Positions 30,737 to 40,481 of a stretch of 64,000 nucleotides of DNA are shown in pieces. Every line of letters begins with the position of its first letter. The stretch's first letter is position 1. The translations under genes were made by a program, and so were the position numbers. The stretch comes from Paracoccus alcaliphilus (GTDB lineage Bacteria; Pseudomonadota; Alphaproteobacteria; Rhodobacterales; Rhodobacteraceae). The stretch covers positions 1,560,001 to 1,624,000 of the forward strand of contig NZ_CP067124.1 of the NCBI RefSeq assembly GCF_028553725.1, given 5' to 3'. The notes under the pieces were generated by a model. That model had not been told where the DNA came from. It ran no database searches and saw nothing but the letters and a program-made list of their open reading frames with translations.

Positions 30737-31696
30737 TCATCTTTCCGGTGGGTCCGGGTCTTGTTGCCCGCCAATGGGGGCGCGGAGGTTGTTGGCCTCG
30801 AGCCAAGCCGGGTTTTCGGCATACATGTCGCGGATCAGTTGCTTGACCAGAGCAAGATAGCGCGAAGCGTCGCCTGCGCGGTGATTGAGGATGACCGGCG
30901 AGATCGCCCGCGGGCTGTCGATCACTCGATATCTGACGTCTGAACGCATCTGCCGGGCCGATGAAGGGATGATGCAGATGCCCGAATCCGCCGCGACCAG
31001 CCCCAGCGCCGTCTGGATTTCGCGCACATCCAGCACATCAGAGGGGCGCACGTTTTCGTCTTGCAGCAGGCTCAGGACATGGTCGGCATAGCTGGGGCGA
31101 GGCTCCTTGGGATAGACGATCAGCTTCTGTCCGGCCAGCGCCGCCAGCGGCAGCGGTGCGGAATCACGCGCCAGAGGCGTGTCCAGAGGCAGGGCGGCCA
31201 CAAGCCGTTCCTCGCGCAGGACGGTGCTGACGACATTCGGATCGCTGTGCCTGAGGCGGCCAAAGCCGACGTCGATCCGCCCCTCCTTCAGCGCGGGGAT
31301 CTGCTGGATCGACAGCATTTCAAGCAGCTGGATGTCCAGGTCGGGCACATTCTGGCGCAGCTTCCGGACCAGCACCGGCAGGCCACCGTAAAGGGTCGAT
31401 GCCACGAAACCGATGGACAGCACCGGGTTCCGGTTCAACCCGACCCGGCGCGTCGCCTCCTTCATCTGATCGACGCGCCCCAGCACCTGAAGCGCCTGTT
31501 CATAGAACAACCGCCCCGCATCGGTTAGCCTGATGGGGCGGGTCTTGCGCAGGATCAGGGTGACGCCCAGTTCTTCCTCCAGCAGCTGTATCTGGCGGCT
31601 GAGGGGTGGCTGGGCGATGTTCAGGGTCTCGGCCGCGCGGGTAAAGTTCCGCTCGCGCGCGACGGCGGTAAAATAGCGCAACTGTCGCAAATCCAT
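30737..31696 (-). CDS. catR: LysR-type regulator of benzoate/catechol degradation (CatR/BenM type)
   Basis: The 319-residue protein has the LysR helix-turn-helix (LRQLRYFTAVARERNFTRAAE region, then IAQPPLSRQIQ) and a periplasmic-binding-protein-like effector domain with GFGRLRHSDPN, as in CatM, CatR and BenM. It is divergent from catB. By analogy it responds to cis,cis-muconate, and perhaps benzoate, and activates the divergent cluster. The operator between the two genes matches the CatM/BenM consensus. Whether it is the benzoate-responsive or only the muconate-responsive type cannot be told. Confidence 0.87.
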   Translation of the reverse strand: MDLRQLRYFTAVARERNFTRAAETLNIAQPPLSRQIQLLEEELGVTLILRKTRPIRLTDAGRLFYEQALQVLGRVDQMKEATRRVGLNRNPVLSIGFVASTLYGGLPVLVRKLRQNVPDLDIQLLEMLSIQQIPALKEGRIDVGFGRLRHSDPNVVSTVLREERLVAALPLDTPLARDSAPLPLAALAGQKLIVYPKEPRPSYADHVLSLLQDENVRPSDVLDVREIQTALGLVAADSGICIIPSSARQMRSDVRYRVIDSPRAISPVILNHRAGDASRYLALVKQLIRDMYAENPAWLEANNLRAPIGGQQDPDPPER

Positions 31697-31783
31697 CCTG
31701 ATCCCCGGCTTGCAAGACCAAAATCAACGTTTGTTCTGGGTATTCTGCGGCGTAACAAGTGGCTGATGCGTCGGTTTTTCTCA

Positions 31784-31804
31784 GGTATAATACCCTCAGG
31801 GTAT
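31784..31804. promoter_or_regulatory. LysR operator ATAC-N7-GTAT in the catR-catB promoter
   Basis: ATACCCTCAGGGTAT (31790-31804) is a perfect dyad and fits the ATAC-N7-GTAT consensus of CatM/BenM sites. An overlapping palindrome GGTATAATACC (31784-31794) shares its right arm. The pair lies 58-78 bases upstream of catB and 88 bases upstream of the regulator gene, as expected for a shared divergent control region. Confidence 0.85.
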
Positions 31805-31861
31805 TCTTGTAAACCGAAACGGTGTTGGACAGACAAGGGTGCCCCGACGCAGATTTATGAC

Positions 31862-33052
31862 ATGAACCAGTCATTCGCCCCTCTCGCCCCGGTCACCGAT
31901 ATCCGCCCTGTCGTCTCGAAGGTGGAAACCGTGATCGTCGATCTTCCGACCATCCGGCCGCACAAACTGTCGGTCGCAACGATGAACGGGCAGGTGCTGA
32001 TGCTTGTCCGCGTCCATTGCAGCGACGGGATCGTGGGCATCGGCGAGGGCACGACCATCGGCGGCCTCGCCTATGGCGGCGAAAGCCCGGAAAGCATGAA
32101 GACCAATATCGACAGCTGGTTTGCGCCGGTAATGGTCGGTCAGGATGCAACGCGGGTGCAGGCGCTGATGGCGCGCATCGGCAAGATGGTGCGCGAGAAC
32201 CGCTTTGCCAAATCGGCGGTGGAAACGGCGCTGCTGGACGCGCAGGGCAAGCGGGTCGGTCTGCCGGTCAGCGAGCTTCTGGGCGGGCGTCGGCGCGACC
32301 GGCTGCCGGTGGCCTGGACGCTGGCCTCGGGCGACACCGCACGCGACATCGCCGAGGCCGAACAGATGCTGGATCTGCGCCGCCACCGCGTCTTCAAGCT
32401 GAAGATCGGCGCGCGCGGGATCCGTGACGACATCGCCCATGTGGCCGCGATCAAGGCCGCGCTTGGCGACCGCGCCGCGGTGCGGGTGGACGTGAACATG
32501 GCCTGGTCCGAGGGCGAGGCCGCATGGGGCATGGCGGCGCTGGCGGATGCGGGCTGCGAACTGGTGGAACAGCCTGTGGCGCAGGTCGCGGCCCTGATGC
32601 GGCTGGTGCGGCGTTTCCCTGTGGCGCTGATGGCAGATGAATCGCTGACCGGCCCCGAAAGCGCGTTCGAGATTGCCCGCGTGCAGGGTGCAGATGTCTT
32701 TGCCGTCAAGCTGGAGCAAAGCGGCGGCGCCTTCAACGCGCTGCGCGTCGCGGCCATCGCTGATGCCGCCGGGATCGGGCTTTACGGCGGCACCATGCTG
32801 GAAGGCGCTGTGGGGACCGCGATTTCGGCCCATGCGTTTTCCACCTTCGCCAATCTGCAATGGGGAACCGAGCTGTTCGGCCCATTGCTGCTGACCGAGG
32901 AAATCCAGACCGAGCCGCTGGATTACAGCGAATTCGAACTGACCGTCCCCAATGGCCCCGGCCTTGGCGTGACGCTAGACGAGGATCGCGTGGCCTTCTT
33001 CGCCCGCGACGGGATCCGCAAGACAATCAGCCTGCCCGGCGGAAAGGTGTGA
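31862..33052 (+). CDS. catB: Muconate cycloisomerase
   Basis: The 396-residue protein starts at MNQSFAPLAPV. It is an enolase-superfamily muconate lactonising enzyme, with capping domain GEGTTIGGLAYGGESPES (seen as GLAYGGESPE) and barrel motifs FKLKIGARG (catalytic KxK), VDVNMAW, ELVEQP and MADESL (metal ligands) and VKLEQSGG (opposite lysine). It turns cis,cis-muconate into muconolactone. It is first in the catBCA-benABCD transcript and lies directly downstream of the LysR operator. Confidence 0.94.
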   Translation: MNQSFAPLAPVTDIRPVVSKVETVIVDLPTIRPHKLSVATMNGQVLMLVRVHCSDGIVGIGEGTTIGGLAYGGESPESMKTNIDSWFAPVMVGQDATRVQALMARIGKMVRENRFAKSAVETALLDAQGKRVGLPVSELLGGRRRDRLPVAWTLASGDTARDIAEAEQMLDLRRHRVFKLKIGARGIRDDIAHVAAIKAALGDRAAVRVDVNMAWSEGEAAWGMAALADAGCELVEQPVAQVAALMRLVRRFPVALMADESLTGPESAFEIARVQGADVFAVKLEQSGGAFNALRVAAIADAAGIGLYGGTMLEGAVGTAISAHAFSTFANLQWGTELFGPLLLTEEIQTEPLDYSEFELTVPNGPGLGVTLDEDRVAFFARDGIRKTISLPGGKV

Positions 33053-33054
33053 CA

Positions 33055-33345
33055 ATGCTTTATCATGTGTTCATGGATGTGAAGATCCCGCGCGATCTGC
33101 CAGCCGAGGAAGCGGCAGAGATCATCGCCCGCGAAAAGGCCTATTCGCAGGATCTTCAGCGCAGCGGCAAGTGGCGCCATATCTGGCGGGTCGCGGGGCA
33201 ATACGCAAATATCAGCATCTTCGATGTGCGCGACAATGCCGAGCTGCACGAGATCCTGTCGGGCCTGCCCTTGTTCCCGTTCATGGACATCAAGGTCACG
33301 CCGCTTTTGCGCCATCCGTCGGCTGTCAGGGAAGACGACAGCTGA
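33055..33345 (+). CDS. catC: Muconolactone delta-isomerase
   Basis: The 96-residue protein has the full length of CatC and its signatures MLYHVFMDVKIPRDLP, ERSGKWRHIWRV-like WRHIWRVAGQYAN and LPLFPFMDIKVTPL. It isomerises muconolactone to 3-oxoadipate enol-lactone. The start is two bases after the catB stop codon, so the two genes are coupled. Confidence 0.95.
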   Translation: MLYHVFMDVKIPRDLPAEEAAEIIAREKAYSQDLQRSGKWRHIWRVAGQYANISIFDVRDNAELHEILSGLPLFPFMDIKVTPLLRHPSAVREDDS

Positions 33346-33414
33346 CCCAACACCCACGGGCAGGCGGAGGGGCCGGCCCAACCCAGTTTCCAAGTGAATC
33401 CAGGAGGAGAGACA

Positions 33415-34353
33415 ATGACCGTCAAGATTTTCGACCGACCCGATACGCAGGCGTTCCTGAAAGAGCTGAGCGGGCTGAACAGCGACAGCGGCAGCCCCCG
33501 CGTCAAGGCGCTGATTCACCGGATCGTCTCGGACCTGTTCCGCACCATCGACGAGATGAACGTGACGCCGGACGAATACTGGACCGCCGTCGCATGGCTG
33601 AATGACATCGGCGCGGCAGGGCAGGCCGGGCTGATCTCGCCGGGTCTGGGCTTCGATCACTTCATCGACGAGCGGCTGGATGCCATCGACGATGCGCTGG
33701 GGATCGACAACCCGACGCCGCGCACCATCGAAGGCCCGCTCTATGTGGCAGGGGCCCCGGAATCGGTGAGCTTCGCGCGGCTGGATGATGGCACCGATGC
33801 GGACGGCCATACGCTGATCATGCACGGCACGGTTCACGGATCGGACGGCAAGCCGCTGCCCGGTGCCAAGGTCGAGGTGTGGCATTGCGACACCCGCGGC
33901 TTCTATTCGCATTTCGATCCGACCGGCAAGCAGGCGCCGTTCAACATGCGCCGCAGCATCATCGCGGACGAGAATGGCCGCTATAAATTCCAGAGCATCC
34001 TGCCCAGTGGCTATGGCGTGCCCCCCGGCAGCCCGACCGAGGCGCTGTTGTCGGCGCTTGGCCGCCATGGCCAGCGTCCGGCGCATATCCATTTCTTCGT
34101 CAGCGCCGACGACCACCGCAAGCTGACCACGCAGATCAACATCGAAGGCGATCCGCTGATCAACGACGACTTCGCCTATGCGACCCGCGAAGGGCTGGTG
34201 CCTTCGGTTATCGAGTGCACCGACGAGGCAAGCATCCACGGCAACAATCTCAACGGTCCCTTCGCCGAGATCGCCTTTGACATCCATCTGACCCCGCTGG
34301 TCGATGGCATCGACAATCAGGTCAACGAACAGCGCCGCCGCGCCGTCGCCTGA
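33415..34353 (+). CDS. catA: Catechol 1,2-dioxygenase (intradiol)
   Basis: The 312-residue protein starts at MTVKIFDRPDTQ behind AGGAGGAG. It has the N-terminal helical dimerisation domain (about 1-105) and a beta-sandwich core. The iron ligands are visible in EGPLYVAGAPE (Tyr), PSGYGVP (Tyr) and HIHFFVS (two His). It opens catechol between its two hydroxyls to cis,cis-muconate. The gene lies between catBC and benABCD, so catechol made by BenABCD is used at once. Confidence 0.96.
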   Translation: MTVKIFDRPDTQAFLKELSGLNSDSGSPRVKALIHRIVSDLFRTIDEMNVTPDEYWTAVAWLNDIGAAGQAGLISPGLGFDHFIDERLDAIDDALGIDNPTPRTIEGPLYVAGAPESVSFARLDDGTDADGHTLIMHGTVHGSDGKPLPGAKVEVWHCDTRGFYSHFDPTGKQAPFNMRRSIIADENGRYKFQSILPSGYGVPPGSPTEALLSALGRHGQRPAHIHFFVSADDHRKLTTQINIEGDPLINDDFAYATREGLVPSVIECTDEASIHGNNLNGPFAEIAFDIHLTPLVDGIDNQVNEQRRRAVA

Positions 34354-34464
34354 TCTGCATCTCCGGGCGGCCCCGAGAAAGCCGCCGCCCGGCCCCAACC
34401 TTTCATCACCGACATCTGGCAGGGGGCTTGCCCGCGAAAGGCGCATCCCCCGGGGAGGAGACTT

Positions 34465-35817
34465 ATGTCCGCGATTATCGAAAAGGCCCGTGATCTGGAT
34501 CATCTGCTGGCAATCGCCGTGCAGGACGACAAGGAGGCCGAACTGTTCCGCTGCCGCCGCGACATCTTCACCAACGAGGATCTGTTCGCGCTGGAAATGA
34601 AACACATCTTCGAAAGCAACTGGGTCTATCTGGCGCATGAAAGCCAGATCCCGGAAAACAACGACTATTACACGACCTTCATCGGCCGCCAGCCGATCGT
34701 CATCACCCGCGACAAGACCGGCACGCTGAACGCCGTCATCAACGCCTGCGCCCACAAGGGCGCCATGCTGTGCCGCCGCAAGCAGGGCAACAAGGGCAGC
34801 TTCACCTGTCCGTTTCACGGCTGGACCTTCTCGAACACCGGCAAGCTGCTGAAGGTCAAGGATGCCAAAACCACGCAATATCCCGACCAGTTCGGCAAGG
34901 ACGGATCGCACGACCTGACCCGCGTGGCGCGGTTCGAGTCCTATCGCGGCTTCCTGTTCGGCAGCCTGAACGCCGATGTGGCGCCGCTGGAGGAGTTTCT
35001 GGGTGAGACCAAGGTCATCATCGACCAGATCGTCGATCAGGCCCCCGAGGGGCTGGAGGTGCTGCGCGGCAACTCCTCCTACATCTATGACGGCAACTGG
35101 AAGTTGCAGATGGAGAACGGCTGCGACGGCTATCACGTCAGTTCGGTCCACTGGAACTATGCCACGACCATGGAGCGGCGCAGCGAGACCGGCACCAAGG
35201 CGGTGGACGCCAACAGCTGGAGCAAGTCGGTCGCCGGCGTCTATGGCTTCGAGAACGGCCATATCCTGCTGTGGACCAACACGAAAAACCCCGAGGTGCG
35301 TCCGGTCTGGAACCGACGCGAGGAAATCGCCGCCCGCGTGGGCGAGGAAAAGGCGGGTTTCATCGTCAACCAGACGCGCAATCTGGGCATCTATCCGAAC
35401 GTGTTCCTGATGGACCAGTTCAGCACCCAGATCCGCGTCATCCGCCCGCTGGACGTGGGCAGGACCGAGGTCACCATTTTCTGCTTTGCCCCCAAGGGTG
35501 AAAGCGCCGAGGACCGCGCGCATCGCATCCGCCAATACGAGGATTTCTTCAACGTATCCGGCATGGGCACCTCGGACGATCTGGAAGAGTTCCGCGCCTG
35601 CCAGACCGCTTATTCCGCGCCCCTGTGGAACGACATGTCGCGCGGCGCACCCTTGTGGATCGAAGGGCCGGACGACAACGCCCGCCGCATGGGGCTGAAC
35701 CCGCTTCTGTCGGGGGAACGCAGCGAGGATGAGGGTCTGTTCGTCTGCCAGCACGAATTCTGGGCCAAGTCGGTGCGCGATGCGCTTGCCGCCGAAAAGA
35801 AGGGAGAAGCAGCATGA
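34465..35817 (+). CDS. benA: Benzoate 1,2-dioxygenase large subunit
   Basis: The 450-residue protein has a Rieske domain with Cys95-x-His97 and Cys115-x2-His118 (CAHKGAMLC...CPFHGW). A catalytic domain follows, with the mononuclear-iron site in [13 protein letters not shown]. Length and motifs fit BenA/XylX. With BenB it adds O2 to benzoate to make the cis-diol, using electrons from BenC. The start follows a GGGGAGGAG site and the stop overlaps benB by four bases (ATGA). Confidence 0.95.
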   Translation: MSAIIEKARDLDHLLAIAVQDDKEAELFRCRRDIFTNEDLFALEMKHIFESNWVYLAHESQIPENNDYYTTFIGRQPIVITRDKTGTLNAVINACAHKGAMLCRRKQGNKGSFTCPFHGWTFSNTGKLLKVKDAKTTQYPDQFGKDGSHDLTRVARFESYRGFLFGSLNADVAPLEEFLGETKVIIDQIVDQAPEGLEVLRGNSSYIYDGNWKLQMENGCDGYHVSSVHWNYATTMERRSETGTKAVDANSWSKSVAGVYGFENGHILLWTNTKNPEVRPVWNRREEIAARVGEEKAGFIVNQTRNLGIYPNVFLMDQFSTQIRVIRPLDVGRTEVTIFCFAPKGESAEDRAHRIRQYEDFFNVSGMGTSDDLEEFRACQTAYSAPLWNDMSRGAPLWIEGPDDNARRMGLNPLLSGERSEDEGLFVCQHEFWAKSVRDALAAEKKGEAA

Positions 35818-36323
35818 GCCTTGATCATAACACCACTGGTCTGGATTACGCCGCCATCTGTGCCTTTCTCTATCGCGAGGCACGCCTGCTGGATGACCGG
35901 CAATGGGACGAATGGCTGACCTGCTATGCCCCGGATGTCACCTATTGGATGCCCGCCTGGGACGACAACGACCAGATCACCGAGGACCCGCAGTCGGAAA
36001 TCTCGCTGATCTACTATCCCAGCCGCGAGGGGCTGGAAGACCGGGTATTCCGCATCAAGACCGAACGTTCGGGCGCATCCACGCCCGAGCCGCGGACCAG
36101 CCACACCGTCAGCAATGTCGAGGTGGTCGAGGATCGCGGGACCGAGGTGGATATCCGTTACAACTTCCACACGCTGAACCACCGCTACAAGGTCACCGAC
36201 CAGTTTTTTGGAACCATGTTCGTGACCCTGCGCCGGACGGATGACGCTCTGCTGATCGCCAGCAAGAAGATCGTCCTGAAGAACGATTACATCCGGCAGG
36301 TCATCGACGTCTATCACGTCTGA
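35814..36323 (+). CDS. benB: Benzoate 1,2-dioxygenase small subunit
   Basis: The 169-residue protein is a cystatin-fold beta subunit of ring-hydroxylating dioxygenases. It has [24 protein letters not shown] start (seen as [15 protein letters not shown]), [15 protein letters not shown] and [11 protein letters not shown]. It supports BenA in the alpha3-beta3 complex. It overlaps benA by four bases and benC starts 40 bases later. Confidence 0.94.
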   Translation: MSLDHNTTGLDYAAICAFLYREARLLDDRQWDEWLTCYAPDVTYWMPAWDDNDQITEDPQSEISLIYYPSREGLEDRVFRIKTERSGASTPEPRTSHTVSNVEVVEDRGTEVDIRYNFHTLNHRYKVTDQFFGTMFVTLRRTDDALLIASKKIVLKNDYIRQVIDVYHV

Positions 36324-36362
36324 GGCCGCCGGACCCAGCACAACCGCAAGGAGGAAGCGACC

Positions 36363-37391
36363 ATGTGCTACAGGATCGCACTGAATTTCGAGGACGGGGT
36401 GACCCGCTTCGTCGATTGCAAGGCGGGCGAAAAGGTTCTCGATGCCGCGTTCCGCGGCAAGATCAACCTGCCGATGGATTGCTCGGACGGGGTCTGCGGC
36501 ACCTGCAAGTGCCGTGCGGAAAGCGGCGCCTATGACATGGGCGACGATTACATCGAGGACGCCCTGACCGAGGATGAGGCCGCCGGGGGCCTCGTCCTGA
36601 CCTGCCAGATGGTGCCGTCATCCGACTGCGTGCTGTCGGTGCCGGTCACGGCGGCGTCCTGCAAGACCGGCCAGCAGACATTCGCCGCCACCGTGACCCG
36701 GATCGAGCCGCACCATGATGCGGCCGTGGTTCTGGAACTGGCGGTGGATGATGGCGACGCCGCGCCCGCCTTCCTGCCCGGCCAATATGTCAATATCGAC
36801 GTGCCGGGCAGCGGCGATCACCGGTCCTATTCCTTCAGCACCGCGCCGGGGGAACGGCAACTGGGCTTTCTGATCAAGAAGATCCCCGACGGGCTGATGG
36901 GCGGTTGGCTGGCGGGCGCGAAACCGGGCGACCGGCTGGAACTGACCGGGCCGATGGGCAGCTTCTATCTGCGCGACGGCGAAGGCCCGCTGCTGTTTCT
37001 GGCGGGCGGCACCGCTCTGGCACCATTCCTGTCAATGCTGGAGGTTCTGGCCCGCGCCGATTCGCAACGCCAGATCCATCTGATCTATGGCGTGACGCGC
37101 GATCTGGATCTGGTGCTGGTCGACGAGATCGCTGCCTATGCCGCCCGCCTGCCGAACTTTACTTTTGCGACTGTCGTGGCGGATCAGGCCTCGGACCATC
37201 CGCGCAAGGGCTGGGTCACGCAGCACATGCCCGAGGACATGCTGTCGGCGGGCGGGTTTGATGTCTACCTGTGCGGCCCGCCGCCGATGGTCGATGCCGT
37301 GCGCCATTATCTGGACGATCAGGGCATTCAGGCCGCCAGCTTCCATTACGAGAAGTTCACGCCGAACGTGCCGTTGAAGGCCATCGCATGA
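36363..37391 (+). CDS. benC: Benzoate 1,2-dioxygenase reductase
   Basis: The 342-residue protein has an N-terminal plant-type 2Fe-2S ferredoxin (Cys40, Cys45, Cys48 and Cys81), an FAD domain with RSYSFSTAPGE and an NAD domain with FLAGGTALAPF and CGPPPMVDAVR. It moves electrons from NADH to the Rieske centre of BenA. The stop overlaps the benD start (ATGA). Confidence 0.95.
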   Translation: MCYRIALNFEDGVTRFVDCKAGEKVLDAAFRGKINLPMDCSDGVCGTCKCRAESGAYDMGDDYIEDALTEDEAAGGLVLTCQMVPSSDCVLSVPVTAASCKTGQQTFAATVTRIEPHHDAAVVLELAVDDGDAAPAFLPGQYVNIDVPGSGDHRSYSFSTAPGERQLGFLIKKIPDGLMGGWLAGAKPGDRLELTGPMGSFYLRDGEGPLLFLAGGTALAPFLSMLEVLARADSQRQIHLIYGVTRDLDLVLVDEIAAYAARLPNFTFATVVADQASDHPRKGWVTQHMPEDMLSAGGFDVYLCGPPPMVDAVRHYLDDQGIQAASFHYEKFTPNVPLKAIA

Positions 37392-38173
37392 CCGGGGCGG
37401 TTTTCGCGGGTCGCTTTTCCGGCAAGGTGCTGGTGGTGACCGGGGCGGCGCAGGGCATCGGCCGCGCCGTGGCCCTGCGCGCGGCGGCCGAGGGCGGCAA
37501 GGTGCTGTTCGTAGACCGGGCCGATTTCGTGACCGAGGTGGCGGCTGAGGCCGAAGGCGATACCGCCGCCTTTACCGCCGATCTGGAAAGCTGGGACGGC
37601 GCAGACGCCGCGATGCGCCATGCCGTGCAGACCTTTGGCGGCATCGACATCCTGATCAACAATGTCGGCGGCGCCATCCGCATGCGGCCCTTTGCCGAGT
37701 TCGAACCGACCCAGATCGACGCCGAGATCCGGCGGTCGCTGATGCCGACGCTCTATTGCTGCCGCGCCGTTCTGCCACATCTGACGACGCGCGGCGGCGG
37801 CACCATCGTCAACGTGTCCTCGAACGCGACGCGCGGCATCCACCGCGTGCCCTATTCGGCGGCCAAGGGGGGCGTCAACGCGCTGACCCAATCACTGGCG
37901 ATGGAACTGGCCGCGCAGAACATCCGCGTGGTCGCCACCGCGCCCGGCGGAACCGAAGCGCCACCGCGCCGTATTCCGCGCAATACCGAAGGCGACAGCG
38001 CCACCGAGAAAGCCTGGATGGCCGAGGTCGTGGATCAGGTGACGCAATCGGCCTTCATGAAACGCTACGGCACCATCGGGGAACAGGCCGCGCCGATCCT
38101 GTTTCTGGCCTCGGACGAGGCCTCCTACATCACCGGCACCGTCCTGCCCGTCGCGGGAGGCGACACGGGCTGA
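37388..38173 (+). CDS. benD: 1,6-dihydroxycyclohexa-2,4-diene-1-carboxylate dehydrogenase
   Basis: The 261-residue protein is a short-chain dehydrogenase with TGAAQGIGRAV for NAD, the INNVGGA segment, a catalytic serine region (VNVSSNATRG) and the active-site pair in YSAAKGG. It oxidises and decarboxylates the benzoate cis-diol to catechol. It overlaps benC by four bases. Confidence 0.94.
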   Translation: MTGAVFAGRFSGKVLVVTGAAQGIGRAVALRAAAEGGKVLFVDRADFVTEVAAEAEGDTAAFTADLESWDGADAAMRHAVQTFGGIDILINNVGGAIRMRPFAEFEPTQIDAEIRRSLMPTLYCCRAVLPHLTTRGGGTIVNVSSNATRGIHRVPYSAAKGGVNALTQSLAMELAAQNIRVVATAPGGTEAPPRRIPRNTEGDSATEKAWMAEVVDQVTQSAFMKRYGTIGEQAAPILFLASDEASYITGTVLPVAGGDTG

Positions 38174-38209
38174 CCGGGCCTTCAGGCAAAAAACAAGGGA
38201 GGAACGACA

Positions 38210-39541
38210 ATGCGAAACATAGACGTAAGCGAGGCGATAGATCAGGGCCCCTTCGGCAGCTTTCAATGGATGGTGGTCGCGCTGTGCGGTACGCTGCTGG
38301 TCGTTGACGGTTACGACGTATTCGTGGCGGGGACGGTTCTGCCGACGCTGATCACGGAATGGGGATTGACCAAGCCGCAGGCCGGCGCGCTTCAGGCCTG
38401 GGCACTGTTCGGGATGATGTTCGGGGCGCTGGTCTTGGGCCCGCTGGCCGACAAGATCGGCCGCAAGAAGGGCGTCGCCATCAGCTTCGTGCTGTTCACC
38501 TCGGCGACCGTTCTGACCGGCTTTGCCAATTCACCCGAGCAGTTCAAGACCTTCCGCTTTATCGCCGGTCTGGGCTGTGGCGGGCTGATGCCGAATGCGG
38601 TGGCGCTGATGAACGAATATGCGCCCAAACGGCTGCGCGGCACCATGGTCGCGCTGATGTTCTCGGGCTATTCGATCGGCGGCATGGTCGCAGCGGGGCT
38701 GGGGGTCGGGCTTATCCCCAGCTTTGGCTGGAAGCCGATGTTCTTCCTTGCTGCTGTGCCGTTGCTACTGCTGCCGCTGGTGCTGTGGAAGCTGCCGGAA
38801 TCTCTGGGTTTTCTGATCCGTCAGGACAGGCAGGACGAGGCAAGGCGCATCTTTGCCAGAATCAGCCCCTCGACGCCGCTGGCCGCCGATGACCGGCTGG
38901 TCTTCAGCGAAACCAAGGGCGCCTCGGCCTCGGTCGCGGAACTGTTTCGCCACAATCGCACCCTGCGCACGCTGATGCTGTGGGTGTCGTTCTTTTGCTG
39001 CCTGCTGCTGGTCTATCTGCTGTCCTCCTGGCTGCCCAAGGTGCTGCAAGAGGCCGGTTATGCCGAACGCGCCAGCCTTCTTTCGCTGTTCTCGCTGAAC
39101 TTCGGCGGCATGGCGGGGGCCATCGCCGGAGGGTGGATGGGCGACCGGTTCGGGCTGCCGAAGGTGGTGGTCGCCTTCTTCGCGGCGGCGGCGGCATCCA
39201 TTGCGCTGATCGGCTTCAACCCGGCGCCCGGCCTGCTATTCCTGCTGGTCTTTGTCGCCGGCGCCACGACCATCGGCACGCAGATCCTGCTTTATGCAAG
39301 CGTGGCGCAGCTTTACAATCTGTCGGTCCGCTCGACCGGACTTGGCTGGGCTTCGGGCGTAGGACGGATCGGCGCGATCGTCGGGCCGACATTTGGCGGG
39401 GTGCTGCTGGCGCGGGAACTGCCGCTGGAGCAGAACTTCCTGATCTTCGCAATCCCGGCGGTGATTTCGGCCCTGGCGATGCTGGTCTTTGCGCTCAGCA
39501 ACGCCGACAGGCGCGACACGGCGCGGCTTGCCGCCGCCTGA
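38210..39541 (+). CDS. benK: Aromatic acid:H+ symporter, probable benzoate transporter
   Basis: The 443-residue protein shows 12 membrane helices of the major facilitator type and the aromatic-acid/H+ symporter hallmarks: the first-helix motif DGYDVFVAGTVLP and the loop GPLADKIGRKKG. It follows benD by 36 bases behind GGGAGGA. Location in the cluster points to uptake of benzoate. Related carriers for muconate or 4-hydroxybenzoate are an alternative. Confidence 0.87.
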   Translation: MRNIDVSEAIDQGPFGSFQWMVVALCGTLLVVDGYDVFVAGTVLPTLITEWGLTKPQAGALQAWALFGMMFGALVLGPLADKIGRKKGVAISFVLFTSATVLTGFANSPEQFKTFRFIAGLGCGGLMPNAVALMNEYAPKRLRGTMVALMFSGYSIGGMVAAGLGVGLIPSFGWKPMFFLAAVPLLLLPLVLWKLPESLGFLIRQDRQDEARRIFARISPSTPLAADDRLVFSETKGASASVAELFRHNRTLRTLMLWVSFFCCLLLVYLLSSWLPKVLQEAGYAERASLLSLFSLNFGGMAGAIAGGWMGDRFGLPKVVVAFFAAAAASIALIGFNPAPGLLFLLVFVAGATTIGTQILLYASVAQLYNLSVRSTGLGWASGVGRIGAIVGPTFGGVLLARELPLEQNFLIFAIPAVISALAMLVFALSNADRRDTARLAAA

Positions 39542-39602
39542 GAACCACAGCAACAAGGCGCGCGGCCGCAGTCGCGCGTCCCATCGTCATGAAAGGCCTG
39601 CC

Positions 39603-40400
39603 ATGCCCTGTCTGGACCTGCCCACCCACCGCCTTCACTATCGCATCGACGGCGATTCCGAGGAAAAGCCGTGGCTGACCTTCTGCAATTCCCTGGGCAC
39701 CGACATGCATATGTGGGACGCGCAGATCGCTGGTCTTTCAGACGACTTCCGGATCCTGCGCTATGATCGCCGCGGGCATGGCACGTCCGGAACCCCGACG
39801 CCGCCTTACAGCATGGCCGATCTGGGCGGCGACGTGATCGCGCTGTGGGATGCGCTGAGGATCGAGCGCACCCATTTCTGCGGGTTGTCCATTGGCGGGC
39901 TGACCGGGCAATGGCTGGCCATCCATGCCGGGGCACGTCTGGACCGTATCGCGCTCTGCGCCACTGCCGCCCGGATTGGCACCCCCGAAAGCTGGAGCGT
40001 CCGCATCGGCGAGGTCAGGGCAAACGGTCTGAACAGTCTGGTGCCCGCGACTGCGGAACGCTGGTTCACGCCCGCGTTTCGCACAGCCCGGCCGGATGTC
40101 GCGGGCGCGATCCTGACCAGCTTCGCCGCGACCTCGGTCGATGGCTATGCGGGGTGCTGCGCCGCGCTTGCCGGGACGGACCTGCGGGACCGGCTGCATC
40201 AGATCGCCATCCCGCTGCTGGCGATTTCCGGCGATGACGATCCGGTCTGCCCGCCCGACCAACTGAAAGCCATCGCGGATGGTGTACAATACGGACGTCA
40301 CATATGCCTGCCGGGGCGGCATATCGTGAATCTGGAATCCGCCCCGCAGTTCAATACTGTTCTCAGGGACTTCCTGACCGATGCGTCTCCTTGCGCCTGA
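39603..40400 (+). CDS. catD: 3-oxoadipate enol-lactonase
   Basis: The 265-residue alpha/beta hydrolase has NSLGTDMHMWD (oxyanion region), RYDRRGHG, the nucleophile elbow CGLSIGG and the catalytic aspartate/histidine near GDDDPVCPP and GRHIVNLE. It hydrolyses 3-oxoadipate enol-lactone to 3-oxoadipate. It completes the catechol branch in this cluster. The thiolase and CoA-transferase that finish the pathway (PcaF, PcaIJ) are not in the window. The insertion-sequence region starts about 80 bases after it. Confidence 0.92.
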   Translation: MPCLDLPTHRLHYRIDGDSEEKPWLTFCNSLGTDMHMWDAQIAGLSDDFRILRYDRRGHGTSGTPTPPYSMADLGGDVIALWDALRIERTHFCGLSIGGLTGQWLAIHAGARLDRIALCATAARIGTPESWSVRIGEVRANGLNSLVPATAERWFTPAFRTARPDVAGAILTSFAATSVDGYAGCCAALAGTDLRDRLHQIAIPLLAISGDDDPVCPPDQLKAIADGVQYGRHICLPGRHIVNLESAPQFNTVLRDFLTDASPCA

Positions 40401-40481
40401 GGGGTTGTCCGGTAGCGCGTCGCGCCTCGCGTGACGCCCAGAAGAACAAGGCCAACCCTGCGGTCGATGCGGGCCAGGACA

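Noticed and set aside
32923..35883. 986-codon open frame on the minus strand opposite catC-catA-benA
   Set aside because: It is the antisense of genes with clear family motifs. Long antisense frames are common in high-GC DNA, and the translation shows no domain.
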